Notes: a model not told the origin generated them from the letters alone. A stretch of DNA of 64,000 nt from Euborellia annulipes (GCA_023213315.1 JAKCPI010005231.1:1-64000), one strand, 5' to 3'. Counted from the stretch's first letter, positions 44,246-54,357 are shown. Numbers and translations are program-made.

Positions 44246-45491
44246 CTGAAGCTAAAAACCCACCCTTTCTTCATTACCTATTAGCTAAATGTTTGCCAGA
44301 ATGGCAGAACACACCTTATAACTTGACGACTTGGTGATCTCGCAGAAAGGCAGCAAGGAAACCTAACCTAAAGAGGAAGAGAGTTTGGGGCCTAAAATAC
44401 CTATGTGTGTGTGAGTGTTTGAGAGGAAGGGTAGGGAGGTAGAGGATTGAGAGAGTTATTTTCATCTTTAAACTTCATTTGAACTGAAAATTGAATTTTA
44501 TAATCAATTTTTATAAAATTTTCAAATATCTATAATTTTGTTTTTTTATATATAAATTGATTTTTTTTTCTTTATTTATTACAATTTTTATTTTATTTAT
44601 ATATAAAAAAAATCACACGGTATAAGAATGATTCGGAAAAAAATAGAAATCTACATAATTTATTTAGAGAAATTAGTAGTTTTAGGTAAATGATGAAATT
44701 CTAATTAAAAATAAATGAACTTTAATAAAAGAATATAGTAAAAAAATGAAAATAACCAAGTTGCAAATCAGGGTTCTCAACCACCGCGCATTGCAATTGC
44801 ACCACGAGATGTTCTTTTTTATATAAAAATTAAATTTATTTTTATTATTTATTTATTTATTTATTTTTTTTTTTTTTGTTGTAATTTAAATATAAATTAC
44901 AACATCACGATGGACAAGTGCAAATATGAAAAAATTAAAGATATTCCCGTTCAGAAGAAAAATGAAAATTTCTTAATTATTTTTATTATTAAAGTAATAG
45001 AATCATAATTTGTCTTTGAAAATGTTAATCGTTTTTCGTTTATCCGTTTTATGAATACAAAAATGAATAAATAACGGTTTATAATTGAAAATAAGTTGGG
45101 AACCACATGACTTACATAATATATGTGTGTGAGTGTGTGTGTATGTGCGAATTCTCAACTATTGATCAAAATCTAAAAAAAATTTATTTTTAAATATTAA
45201 ACTTTTTAAGTTTATCTTTGATTGTAAATTATTATTGTTGTAAAAATAATTTAAGTTTTTTTTTTGTCATCTTACATTACAGATACACTTGAGCTGAAGA
45301 ACTAAAATTGTTATCAGTCAACTTAAGTTTGGTGATTTTTTTGGAAAAATATAGTAAGAGAACATAGTTTCAAGTTAATCTATTTTAAAGAATATAATTT
45401 TGTAATGATATATTGTTCTTTTATTAGAAATTTAAAAAAAATATCACCAACTATATGGTTTAGATACGTAGGGCTTATAGCTGGTAGTTTA
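44246..45491. other. No supported gene
   Basis: 44246-44470 is GC-richer and could be promoter-like for a minus-strand transcript. The remainder is AT-rich with T-runs and a short TG tract at 45125. Confidence 0.25.
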
Positions 45492-45549
45492 ATAAGGATA
45501 GGTGAAAAGTGAAGAAAGTCTGCAGCTAGTTGTTTTTCATTATTTTATT

Positions 45550-45602
45550 CCCACCACGTTGACGTTTCGATCCCGGTTGGGATCATCCTCAGAACAGGTG
45601 GG
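45550..45602 (-). ncRNA. Hammerhead ribozyme candidate, left arm
   Basis: Reverse complement of 45876-45928 with identical core, helices I and II and GTC site. The near-identity of both arms suggests recent origin or gene conversion between arms. Confidence 0.68.
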
Positions 45603-45875
45603 TGTTATGTATGTAAATTTGTAATTTTCAATCATATATTATATATAGAACTTAAAGATGGATTGATACAAATAGATTATATTAGTTATTATATAATTGA
45701 AAGTAAATGATCAAGAGAGATGGTCACGTCGCAAGACAAATTTGCGACGTGACCATCTCTCTTGATCATTTACTTTCAATTATATAATAACTAATATAAT
45801 CTATTTGTATCAATCCATCTTTAAGTTCTATATATAATATATGATTGAAAATTACAAATTTACACATACATAACA

Positions 45876-45928
45876 CCCACCTGTTCTGAGGATGATCCCA
45901 ACCGGGATCGAAACGTCAACGTGGTGGG
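45876..45928 (+). ncRNA. Hammerhead ribozyme candidate, right arm
   Basis: Helix I has ten pairs with one bulged T: CCCACC/GGTGGG plus TGTT/AACG. The core CTGAGGA is followed by one extra T. Helix II is GATCCC/GGGATC with loop AACC. GAAACGTC gives the A15.1-U16.1 pair and the C before the cleavage point. Every invariant core base is present. Short helix III versions of this kind are known from Penelope-like elements and often act as dimers. Confidence 0.7.
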
Positions 45929-46129
45929 AATAAAATAATGAAAAACAACTAGCTGCAGACTTTCTTCACTTTTCACCTATCCTTATATGGTTTATAATAT
46001 TTATTCAAATTTTTAAGATTGGCCTAAATATCATATCGATATTAATTTTGACATCAAACTAGCGCTGTTATTAACAATTTCTAAAAGAATATCACTTGAC
46101 TCTTTTTGACTGTAAAAATTTAAGAAGAG

Positions 46130-46370
46130 CTCAACTCAAGTTAACTGTAAAAAATCTGAGTCTCCTTTAATATAATCGCTGGCCTTACTTCAAGTTCCTT
46201 GAGAAGAGAAGCTCAGTAGAAAGACTAGAAGAGAAGATCAGTTGCTACTCGAGAAGAATTGTTGCAGCAGAAGAGAAGCTCACTTGTTATTACTCCAGAA
46301 GAGAGGGCAGAAGTCAAATCAATCTCATGAAAGTAGACCGGGAACTGAAAGAAAAGAAAGAAAGAAAACG
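46130..46370 (+). repeat. Purine-rich imperfect tandem repeats
   Basis: 'agaagagaagctcagt', 'agaagagaagatcagtt', 'agaagagaagctcactt' and 'agaagagaggg' recur at about 25-65 bp spacing. No family-level protein likeness. It could be decayed coding sequence or a simple repeat. Confidence 0.35.
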
Positions 46371-46506
46371 ACAGTAATTAATAAAATGTAATACATTTTT
46401 GGATAGTTTCGCTAAAAAACTATTTCAGCTTATATATAAAAATATAATATAGGCAATAGAAAGTCAAATTTGTTTTATTGAAAATTAATTTAAGAAAAAA
46501 AATTAC

Positions 46507-46671
46507 CAGCTGACTCGAAGAGTAATGTCCTTCATCATTCGTGTATAAAGTAATAATAACCCCTCCAACTTTTTATATAAGTCTCGTTCTGTATGATGAT
46601 GCCTGTTTAGGTAAAATACAGCATCTGGAGATTGAGTCCGAGAAATATTGTCTCATAAGTTCAAGGACTAT
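46507..46671 (-). CDS. Possible internal exon, frame uncertain
   Basis: On the minus strand a strong acceptor (ttttttttttcag) at 46672 and a donor (CAGCTG|GTAATT) after 46507 bound 165 nt. One frame is open for 32 codons (IVLELMRQYFSDS...) then stops. Another is open for 49 codons to the donor (..YLNRHHHTERDLYKKLEG..) but has stops near the acceptor. It may be an untranslated exon, two overlapping alternatives or chance. Confidence 0.25.
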
Positions 46672-46912
46672 CTGAAAAAAAAAATATATATATATAATTC
46701 CTTTTATTAAAAGTTTGAAAACATTCTAGAATTAGAAGCAAATTAGTATGTCCCCCCCCCAACCCCACTGGATACAAAATACTATAATTCTCTTTATTTA
46801 TTTTATTTTTAGATAAAAAATTACACATTTCTCAAGATTTAAAAAACTCCTCTCCTGAGGGCTTGTACCTGATAATATAACACCCACTGAATTCATTTAT
46901 CATAATATTCAT

Positions 46913-47015
46913 CATAGGCGTAGCCAGAAATTTTCGATGGGGGGGGGGGTTCAGGATGATTTCTCACAATGGGGGGGTTTGAACCCCCAACCCCCCCCCC
47001 ATGGCTACGCCTATG
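46913..47015. mobile_element. Very short hAT MITE, 103 bp
   Basis: TIRs CATAGGCGTAGCCA and TGGCTACGCCTATG with exact target duplication atattcat (46905-46912, 47016-47023). The interior is G and C runs only. Confidence 0.9.
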
Positions 47016-47194
47016 ATATTCATTAATGCTATGCAAATCTAATTTCTTGAAAAAACAAACAAACAAAAAATTAATATTCCTAATTTTATTTAGCGCAGCT
47101 GAATTGGCCTTCGAAGTTGAAATATTAAGAGAAATGAAATATATCTGAATAACTATTAAGTCAAATAAAAAATATTTTCAGTGCGAGATTCAAA

Positions 47195-47691
47195 TTCTAA
47201 GTGGGCCGTCCAAGACTAGATACATAGCTAGTTTTTATAGAAAAAAGAAAGGTAAGGTAAGTAATAACAATAATCAAAAAAATTTTGAGGCTTAAAGAGA
47301 GAGACTAGGTCCTCCAAATCTGCCTATGCAGCTAGTTTAAATGAAAATGTTAAAAGAAATAATTTTTTTTTTGTCTTGCATCTGAGAACATTTCGACCCC
47401 GTCCCTATAATTTTCATTTGATTGGAAGTCAATTTAATTGAAATAAATATTTCTCACTTCAAACGGGAAGCAAACAAGAGCACATGAAGCTAATGCTTTA
47501 CCGCTGTAGACCTTCTACGGATCAAGGGAAGAAATACATTTAAGAGAAATATGATGATTATTATGAAAAATATCTGGCTGAGTAGCTAGTTTTTTAATGA
47601 AATAAATATTTAAAAATAAATTATGAAGAGAAATTAAAAATGTGAAAATGGTGTTTCTGAATAATCCGCCCAAAACTGGCTATGCAGCTAG
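47195..47691 (+). mobile_element. Cluster of four CTAG-T termini, Helitron-like
   Basis: gcagCTAGTT-like ends occur at 47228-47231, 47332-47335, 47586-47589 and 47688-47691, each preceded by 'tgscta/tgag' and a short pyrimidine/purine run (ctatgcagctagtt twice). The hairpins are weaker than at 35.5 kb. Tandem Helitron ends are known, but these could also be one decayed repeat. Confidence 0.35.
47363..47533 (-). mobile_element. SINE family 2 copy
   Basis: Poly-T, 'gtcttgcatctgagaac', 'tttgattggaagtcaatttaattgaaataaat', then a head with 'gctttaccgctgtagac' (A box on the minus strand). It lies between Helitron-like ends. Confidence 0.5.
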
Positions 47692-47754
47692 TTATAGAAA
47701 TTTTAAGATATTCATATATAGCAAGAGAATCTTTATATCTTTATAAATAATTTT

Positions 47755-48533
47755 TGTGTCGAGATATATTTAGTTTCCGATAGCACCTTAGTTTCAAACT
47801 TGCATTTTAAATGTTGACTGCTCCAAATAAACTATGGTTATTTTTCAAAATTTTAATCTCATATTTGGACATTTTATACACAATATAGAATCGTAAATAA
47901 ATACAAAATTTCATAAGAATTGGAAAAAAAAATTTTAAATGCCTAAAAAGTTCTAAAGGGGACCCCCTTTTGAATCGAAATTAACATACAAATCCCTATA
48001 GGAAATTAACATTGTTCCTATGCGAAGATAAGGTGGAAAGGGAATTTAAAAAGAGTAGAGAGAGACGATAATGTTTGCAAGTGAGAGAGAGACATATATG
48101 TTTTCTTTGAAACAATTAAAGACACAAATAAATTTTAAAAAAATGGGAATTTAAATAATAATTGATTTTTAATCTAATAAAAAGAAAAAGATTTAAATTC
48201 CGTTACCATGGCAACCATTTCTATCTTTCCTATGAAGAACAAGAGTAAAGTGGTCTTCAGAAGATTTCAACGGCAAAATGAGAATATACATTTTAAAGAG
48301 CATCTAAAAAATAGTTCATTTATGAATTTTAAAAAAAATCCTTGGAGGGAATTTTGAGAAAATCGAAAAAAACTGAAAAAGTACATCAGTAAAGTACTAG
48401 TACTTTTTGGCCGATTTTGTTCAAAAGCTTATTTTGAGCGTGTGGGAAGGTACCTAAGTTAAATATAAAATTTCAATCCGGTAGCTCAATTCCTTCATGC
48501 TAAAAAAATGGGTCCACACACACAGACACACAG

Positions 48534-48567
<34 letters not shown>

Positions 48568-48708
48568 CAATTTGCGGGACCCACTTTTTTGGACTCAGGG
48601 GACCTCAAAACATGTAAATCCATCAAAATCTCGACATCGAATTTTTGACATGATCGCAATACTTTCTCTCTCTATATATTTCATATATAGGCTAAGAGAA
48701 AGTAAAAA
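47755..48708 (-). repeat. Family A copy, extended 3' version
   Basis: Very close to 29871-31080 but with a single copy of the 269-bp internal segment. CA/TG microsatellite at 48519-48563. The 3' side continues through aaagggggtcccc and 'ttatttggagcagtc' to 'cggaaactaaatatatctcg'. It lacks the long hairpin. Confidence 0.75.
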
Positions 48709-48883
48709 TACGAGAAAGTAATAGCTCACTTTCTGTTTATTAGAGGCTGAATGAAATTGATAATTTTATGATCTATAATTAAATTATTTAATAACTCAAA
48801 GAAATCTAATTCAAAATTCACTTCTGTAGCATCATTTAAATTTTTACTTTCTCTTACCCTATATATGAAATATATATGTAGAG

Positions 48884-49159
48884 CAGCGGCGTAACTAGCC
48901 TTTGAGGGCGGAGGGGGCGAAGCTTAACTGGGGCGCCGTTTTTCGTTCGATCTTTTTTTTTTAGTATTCAAATCTGGGTCGGGCTTTTTTTTGTAATTTC
49001 TCTCCGGATTTGTGATATAAAATTAATTTATTGATAAATTTCAAAAAAAGCCGTTGATTTTGGGAAAAAACGGATGCGCGAGGGGCGCCAAAAGATATGC
49101 GTCTGGGGCGGGGGGGGGGGGGCGAGCGCCTCCCTTCGCCCCCACTGGATACGCTACTG
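48884..49159 (+). mobile_element. hAT-like element (CAGCGGCGTAACTAG ends)
   Basis: Left end CAGCGGCGTAACTAGCC, right end TGGATACGCTACTG, with G/C-rich 'gggggcgaag' and 'cttcgccccc' inside. The flanks (tatgtaga, catcgggg) do not match, so the duplication is lost or an end is recombinant. The left end recurs inverted at 52911-52985 and the right end at 40940-41122. Confidence 0.6.
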
Positions 49160-49366
49160 CATCGGGGGTTTGCGGGGAAGTACGTTACGCAACTGTATAA
49201 AATCATAAAATTGAAAATAGGTGGTAAACAGATAAATGTAATATATTTTTGTGTACAATAAATTTTTTATATGATATCTTTTTGAAATATAATTACTTTT
49301 TCACAAAAAATATAGGGGTACTAAAAAAATTTTTGCACAGGGCCCTAAAAAAGCTAGTTACGGCCC

Positions 49367-49367
<1 letters not shown>

Positions 49368-49446
<79 letters not shown>

Positions 49447-49489
49447 TGAGTGTGAATGGAAAAAAAAGTATGAGAGTTAAAAAAAAAAA
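49368..49489 (+). repeat. TG microsatellite expanded in a SINE tail
   Basis: About 36 TG units (49370-49441) lead into gaatgtgagtgtgaatgg and a poly-A, the family 1 tail. The normal tail has only two or three units, so the tract expanded after insertion. Confidence 0.65.
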
Positions 49490-49496
49490 AATACCT

Positions 49497-49620
49497 TTAA
49501 TAAATCGTCCAATATGGAATGAGTTGAGTGACTATATGTATTAGGTGTAATTTACACTATATAATTATTCACTTTAACAAAAATAAACGGGAGAAGAGAG
49601 AGAGAGCTCCGGTATTTAGA
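49497..49620 (-). other. Unit X copy 3: exon- or promoter-like segment
   Basis: Minus strand: ctctctctcttctcccg, then gttaaagtgaataattatatagtg, ending gatttattaaag|gtattt. The SINE tail was inserted right at the donor-like site. Confidence 0.28.
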
Positions 49621-49765
49621 CATGTATTGAATCTGATAATAATATTTAAAAGCTTAGGACAGACTCGATCTTATTCAATTTTAACTCTTAAATTAATTAA
49701 TTATCTATATCATAAGCGATCCTATAGATTGGAAGGGGAATATATAATGAGTGAATGATAATTAC

Positions 49766-49960
49766 CTGGCGATGTTTTCGAGAGAGTTTTAACGAAGAGA
49801 GAGAGAGAGAAAATTCGGCGTCGCCTGCTTGCCTATCTACTGGCTGCAGGCTGCTGCCTCAGGCGGCGACGGTCGCCGCGCTGGCTGGAGTGGGGGAAGC
49901 CAGCGAGCAGCACCAACAATGCTCTGTCAATAATACAAGAAATAAAATTAAATTAGACGA
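49766..49960 (-). promoter_or_regulatory. Unit Y copy 1: GC-rich first-exon-like segment
   Basis: Minus strand: ggcgaccgtcgccgcctgag, cagcagcctgcagccagtag, a CT-rich run, cttcgttaaaactctctcg, ending acatcgccag|gtaattatc, a good donor. Homologous to 52212-52385. High CpG against AT-rich flanks. Open frames are not conserved between the copies, which favours a promoter plus untranslated exon. Confidence 0.35.
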
Positions 49961-49995
49961 TTTTCATTGTTAATACCTTTATTGCGAATTATTAC

Positions 49996-50676
49996 TAGGG
50001 CTCGAATTTATAGGCACTGAAAATCTTTAAAATAGGCAGGCAACTAAGCACTAAAAATTATTAAAATAGGCACTTAAAAAGGCATTTATTGTAAAAATAG
50101 GCACTTAAAAAGGCACTTAAAAGGCATTATTTAAGAAATAATATAAAAAATTTTAAAAATTGATGTCTTATTTTTGGTAATCTGGTGTGACTGGTCGCCC
50201 AGCACACAATTTTTTTTTAATTTCGGTAATTTAAAGGGGCATTCTGTACTTGTTTGCCAGAATATAAATACAAATCAAATTTTTAAGTACTAGTTTTTAA
50301 AATTTTAAATTAAAAATAAATTTTTTTTTTTCGAAAAAAAGTTTGTTTTTTTTCAAATCTCGGGGAGGGGGGGGGGGTAATTACCCCCTTTACCCCCTTG
50401 AAATATTTTCTTGATAATTCAAAAAAATTTTAAATTTAGGCTATATATAGCTCGTAAAAAATTGAAATTGGCTATTTGAACTTAAAATAGGCACTAAAAA
50501 AGGCATTTATAGATGAAATAGGCACTAAAACCCAAAATCGGCCAAAATAGGCATTATAGGCACTAACAAATGCCTCTTCTTTTATTCAGAATTTCATGAA
50601 ACGTATACATATCATATTGGCCTAAACTTTAAGCCATAAATTAAAAAAAGGCAAAAAGGGCGAAATCCGAGCCCTA
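49996..50676 (+). mobile_element. hAT element with internal 22-bp repeats
   Basis: Ends TAGGGCTCGAATTTATAGG and TCCGAGCCCTA. Exact target duplication attattac (49988-49995, 50677-50684). Repeats of 'aaaataggcacttaaaaaggca' line both subterminal regions. A piece like the family A hairpin arm (ctggtgtgactggtcgcccagcacac) lies inside at 50180, and a related piece occurs at 54390. Confidence 0.85.
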
Positions 50677-50701
50677 ATTATTACTTTTAAAAAGACATTT
50701 G

Positions 50702-50966
50702 CCCCCGGGTTTGGCGTAGTAAGTAGCGCGCCTACCTCCTATACCAAACGTCGCGGGTTCGGACCCAGGCAGTCCGATGATTTTATTTAAGCCATTTGGA
50801 TACCAGATGGCTTAAATAGAAATGCCTGAACCCCCAATATATATATATTACTTACAACGGTTATCGTCTAAAGTCTTAAATGGCCTGAGTTGCCGAAAAG
50901 ACTGTGTGAATGTGAGTGTGAATGAGAAAAAAGTGTGAATGTTTTTTTAATAAAAAAAAAAAAGAC
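50702..50966 (+). mobile_element. SINE family 1, full length, plus strand
   Basis: Cleanest plus-strand copy: gcccccgggtttggcgtagt head, B box cgggttcggaccc, aggcagtccgatgatt, AAGCCATTTGG/CCAGATGGCTT body, cggttatcgt, 'aaatggcctgagttgccgaaaagac', GTGAATG tract and poly-A. Confidence 0.9.
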
Positions 50967-50984
50967 ATTTAAAAAAAGTTCGCC

Positions 50985-51120
50985 CTCAGGCTTGGCGTAG
51001 TTGGTAGCGCGCCTGCCTTGTATACCAAGGATCGAGGGTTCGGATCCCAGGCAGTCCGATGATTTTATTTAAGCCAAGTGAATGGGAAAAAAGTATGAGT
51101 GTTTTTAACAAAATAAAAAA
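50985..51120 (+). mobile_element. SINE family 1 with internal deletion
   Basis: Complete tRNA-like head (gcttggcgtagttggtagcg, gggttcggatccc), aggcagtccgatgatt, then a jump from tttaagcc directly to aagtgaatgggaaaaaagtatgagtg. The body palindrome and core are missing. Confidence 0.75.
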
Positions 51121-51394
51121 GTCATTCACGACCCATTTTTTTAATGTTAAATATTTGTTTTCCTCTACTAATGGAAAAAAAATGAAATATGTATTAAAAA
51201 AATAAATAGTCTAATTATGTAATGAAATTGAAAAACTCCATTTCTATTCTATTCTAATATTATTATTAGGTACCGCTTCTCTATTTATTTGAATTGATTG
51301 GTAGCTACTCATAATTATTTAAATGTAACTTTAATTTGTTGATGAAAATTAAAGAAAAAAATACATTTTGAGTTGATTTGTTAATATATTTATA

Positions 51395-51737
51395 CAGGGG
51401 CGGCGCGTCCACTAGGCGAACTAGGCGGCCGCCTAGGGCGGCAACCTGGAGAGGGCGGCAAAAAGGGAACAATAAAAAAAAAATTTTGGTTCCGCAAGCG
51501 GCACCTGAAAAAAATTTGGTTCCGCGGCTGGCAAAAAAAATTTTGGTTCCGCGCAAGAGGGAATGTCCCGCAGGCGGCACACGGGAAAAAAAATTTTTCG
51601 CAGAAAAATTTTTGAGATCAGGGAAAATTTTAAGGAGGGGGGCGGCAAATTAAATTTTTAAAGTATTTTTTTTTGGGGGGGGGGGGCGCAAAAAAAATAT
51701 CTTGCCTAGGGCGGCAGAATAGCTTGCGCCGGCCCTA
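51395..51737 (+). mobile_element. hAT MITE (CAGGGGCGGCGCG family)
   Basis: Left end CAGGGGCGGCGCGTCC, right end GCTTGCGCCGGCCCTA. Exact target duplication tatttata (51387-51394, 51738-51745). Tandem 'ggcggcaa' and 'aaaattttggttccgc' units inside give spurious long frames. Confidence 0.88.
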
Positions 51738-52211
51738 TATTTATATCATAATCATGACAAACGAGAATGAGAATTTTGTTCATGGAAAAGTTTTTTAACA
51801 AATAAACAAAAATTTCTGTTTTATAAAAATAAATTTTACGACAGCTCGGAAGATTGTTCAAAACGAAAACGAATTAGTTATAATATAAATATATTAAGGT
51901 TTTCTTATTTTAATTTTCATCTTTTCCAAAGAAATTTGTTATATGAATTAAAATTTTGATATTATTTACATTTAATTAAAGAGACGAAATAAAATCAGTT
52001 TTAATGTCTTATTTTTTTGAAAATAAATGGTTTAAAAAAGTAAAAATATTCCATTATTGCATTCACTCTAACCTAAGATTTGAAACTTCTTGCTTTGACC
52101 TTCATAAGAAAACGACATAAAATTGCGATATAAAACGATAACTGTGTGTATCTCTTCTACTTCGCTTTTATAATTAAATTGAAGGGCAAAAAATAATTTA
52201 GTGATATTTAC

Positions 52212-52385
52212 CTGTTGGTGATGAATTCGAGAGAATTTCAACGAAGAGAGGTGAGAATGATGCCTGGCGTTTGAGCTGCAGCGTCGCCTGCCTGTATACT
52301 GGCTGACGGCTGCTGTTTGAGGCGGCGACGGTCGCCGCACTGGCGGGAGTGGGGGGAGGCGCCAACAATGCTCTAAAAATAGAAC
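52212..52385 (-). promoter_or_regulatory. Unit Y copy 2: GC-rich first-exon-like segment
   Basis: Minus strand: cagtgcggcgaccgtcgccg, cagccgtcagccagtataca, ctctcttcgttgaaattctctcg, ending atcaccaacag|gtaaatatc, a near-consensus donor. About 170 bp are homologous to 49766-49960, and so are the flanks on the upstream side (caataaaattaaattag). Confidence 0.38.
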
Positions 52386-52489
52386 ACAAGCAATAAAATT
52401 AAATTAGTTAATTTAAAAGATTATCTTTTAAAGAAAATAAATTATTTCTATTTTATGCGAATTATTCTTTGCAAAAAAACAGACAAAAT

Positions 52490-52880
52490 CTGGTGTGACT
52501 GGTCGCACAGCACGAAACATTCTCTTCTCTAAATAAATAAAAGATTTTTTGTGTCGAAATATGATTAGTTTCCGCCAATATATTAGAATCCAAAATGTAG
52601 CAAAACATAGAAACATACTTTTATATTTTGTTACCATGGCAACCATTTCTCCTTTCTTTCCTATGAAGAACAAGAGTAAAGTGGTCTTCAGAAGATATAA
52701 ACGGCAAAATGAGAATATACATTTTAAAGAGAATCTAAAAAATAGTTGATTTATGAATTTAAAAAAAAATCGTTGGAGCGAATTTTGATAAAATCGAAAA
52801 AAACTAAAAAAGTACATCAGTAAATTATAGGTACTTTTTGGCCGATTTTGTTTAAAAGCTTATTTACACGAGTTCGGAGG
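52490..52880 (-). repeat. Family A copy, 3' part
   Basis: Minus strand: TACTAG-related segment (tacctataatttact), 'ccatggtaacaaaatata', 'ttggcggaaactaatcatatttcg', then a decayed hairpin end (gtgcgaccagtcacaccagattttg). Confidence 0.65.
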
Positions 52881-52910
52881 GTGCCTAACTTAATAATTAT
52901 ACTAAAAAAA

Positions 52911-52985
52911 AAAAAAAAGTCGAACGAAAAACGGCGCCCCAGTTCAGCTTCGCCCCCACTGCCCCCAAAGGCTAGTTACGCCGCT
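52911..52985 (-). mobile_element. hAT end fragment
   Basis: Reverse complement of 48884-48960 (gaacgaaaaacggcgcccca .. ggctagttacgccgctg). Only one end is present. Confidence 0.6.
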
Positions 52986-53074
52986 GAAAGTAATATAAAT
53001 TATTATTATATATTATTTTAAATGGAGAATTTAAAGATAATGCCTACGCTTTCAATAAATTCAAAATAAAAATA

Positions 53075-53235
53075 AAAAATCTGGTGTGACTGTTCGCACC
53101 AGATTTTTTGTGTCGACATGTATTTAGTTTCCGACAGTACGGTAATTCGATTTTCAAGATGTGAAATTTATAAGTAGGCCTACTACCTTCGGTAATCGAA
53201 AGTGTGCTGTGCGACAGTCACTCCAGATTTTTTTG
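53075..53235. repeat. Family A hairpin-end fragments, rearranged
   Basis: Two partial copies of the terminal hairpin (aaatctggtgtgactgttcg and gtgctgtgcgacagtcactcc) surround 'gtcgacatgtatttagtttccgacagtacgg'. Confidence 0.55.
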
Positions 53236-53585
53236 ATCTCGTGTCACATAAAATTGTCATAAACAACTCAATTGTTTGATTTCATTTGTACAGAATTCCC
53301 TTTACTAGACAAATTGGATTTGTGAATTATTTACTGAGAGATTGATATAAATTCAATTTGAGTATTGTTTTCTCCCTCTAGAGAACAAAACTGCAAAACT
53401 TTACAAAGTTTATTATTTATCGACATTTTACGTTATATATGGATTAAGAAAGTGCAAAAAATATTGACATGTATTTGTAGACCTAAATGTAGATTTTTAT
53501 TGAGTGTTCAATCTAATTTTTAGGAAACGGTTAAAAGAAAATCTTAGTCGAGTTGAAGATAATCTTTATTGATTTTGGATAGAAT

Positions 53586-53920
53586 CATAGGCGCCGGAAC
53601 TGGGGGGGGGGGGGGCAAATATGTCTTCTTTTATTTAATTTATTTTTAAAAATGATATAACTTTTGAAAATTAAAAATCTTCTAAATTAAAAAAAAAATT
53701 AAGAGTAAGAAATTCATTTTTTTCCAAAAATTTCTGATAAAATCACTACCAAATTTTTAAAATTTTAATATTATTAAAATTGTGATTTTATTTAAAATTT
53801 TTAAAGTTTTATAGTAGATTTGTTTTTGTTTTATACTATTTGAACACATTAAATTATTTTAATTTTCTAAAAAAAAATTTTTTGCCCCCCTCCTGATTCA
53901 AATTCGTTCCGGCGCCCCTG
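53586..53920 (+). mobile_element. hAT MITE (GGCGCCGGAAC family)
   Basis: Left end CATAGGCGCCGGAACTG, right end GTTCCGGCGCCCCTG, exact target duplication gatagaat (53578-53585, 53921-53928). Confidence 0.9.
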
Positions 53921-54019
53921 GATAGAATAAAATATTTTTTTTAAATATTATAATGCTATGTTATGAAAAAATCAATTTTAAGATATTCTTAATATTAGAC
54001 CTACAGTTTATCTTATGAA

Positions 54020-54345
54020 TATGGAACTCTATGAGCAGGGCAGCCAGCAGAAATAAAAAACCTTTATATTGATTTTATTTCGTCAACGTTTCGGGAACGC
54101 ATCGCTCTCTCAGCACGAAATAATTGTCGAACAATAGATGGATAATAAAGTATATACAACGAATAATATACTTTAAAAAACTATCCTATTTATTGTTCGT
54201 CAATTATTTCGTCCTGGGAGCAATGCGTTCCCAAAAAGTAAAGGTTTTTTTATTTCTGCTAGCTGCCCTGCTCATAGTTCTTTATTCAATCAACACCACA
54301 GCCATTTCTATTCTTCATTGTACTGAGTCTTATGGACAAGATGTT
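54020..54345. repeat. Inverted pair with hammerhead-like cores
   Basis: 'gagcagggcagccagcagaaataaaaa' pairs with 'tttttatttctgctagctgccctgctc', and both arms contain a gaacgcat/atgcgttcc segment of the ribozyme helix II. The arms are ~100 bp around a ~90-bp centre. A plus-strand frame at 54124-54348 is a by-product of this structure. Confidence 0.68.
54075..54123 (-). ncRNA. Hammerhead-like motif, partly decayed
   Basis: Minus strand: ttatttcgt..acgaaataa forms an 8-bp helix I with one G/G mismatch next to the core. CTGAGAGA carries an extra base relative to CTGANGA, helix II is poor, and GAAACGTT gives a GTT cleavage triplet. The right arm (54205) keeps a better helix II (GGGA/TCCC) but has lost GAAAC. 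Confidence 0.45.
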
Positions 54346-54357
54346 TAATTGCTTACA

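Larger units (their letters stand above)
45492..45986. repeat. Near-perfect 495-bp palindrome carrying two hammerheads
   Basis: Two ~240-bp arms are reverse complements with only a few differences (for example gtatgtaaattt against acacataca). The centre is around gcaagacaaatttgc (45731-45745). Each arm contains a complete hammerhead-like motif, oriented so that both read outward from the centre. No duplication of target sequence was identified. Confidence 0.92.

Noticed and set aside
50702..50775. Functional tRNA gene
   Set aside because: The head belongs to a SINE with body, tail and poly-A. The same head recurs in many copies.
51378..51653. Overlapping ~90-codon frames on both strands
   Set aside because: Produced by the internal GC repeats of the hAT MITE 51395-51737.
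52428..52817. 129-codon open frame on the minus strand
   Set aside because: It runs through the family A repeat and AT-rich flanks. Equivalent frames are broken in other copies, so it is a shadow of the repeat.
54124..54348. 74-codon frame with hydrophobic stretch
   Set aside because: It spans both arms of an inverted repeat, and the hydrophobic part is the translated arm.
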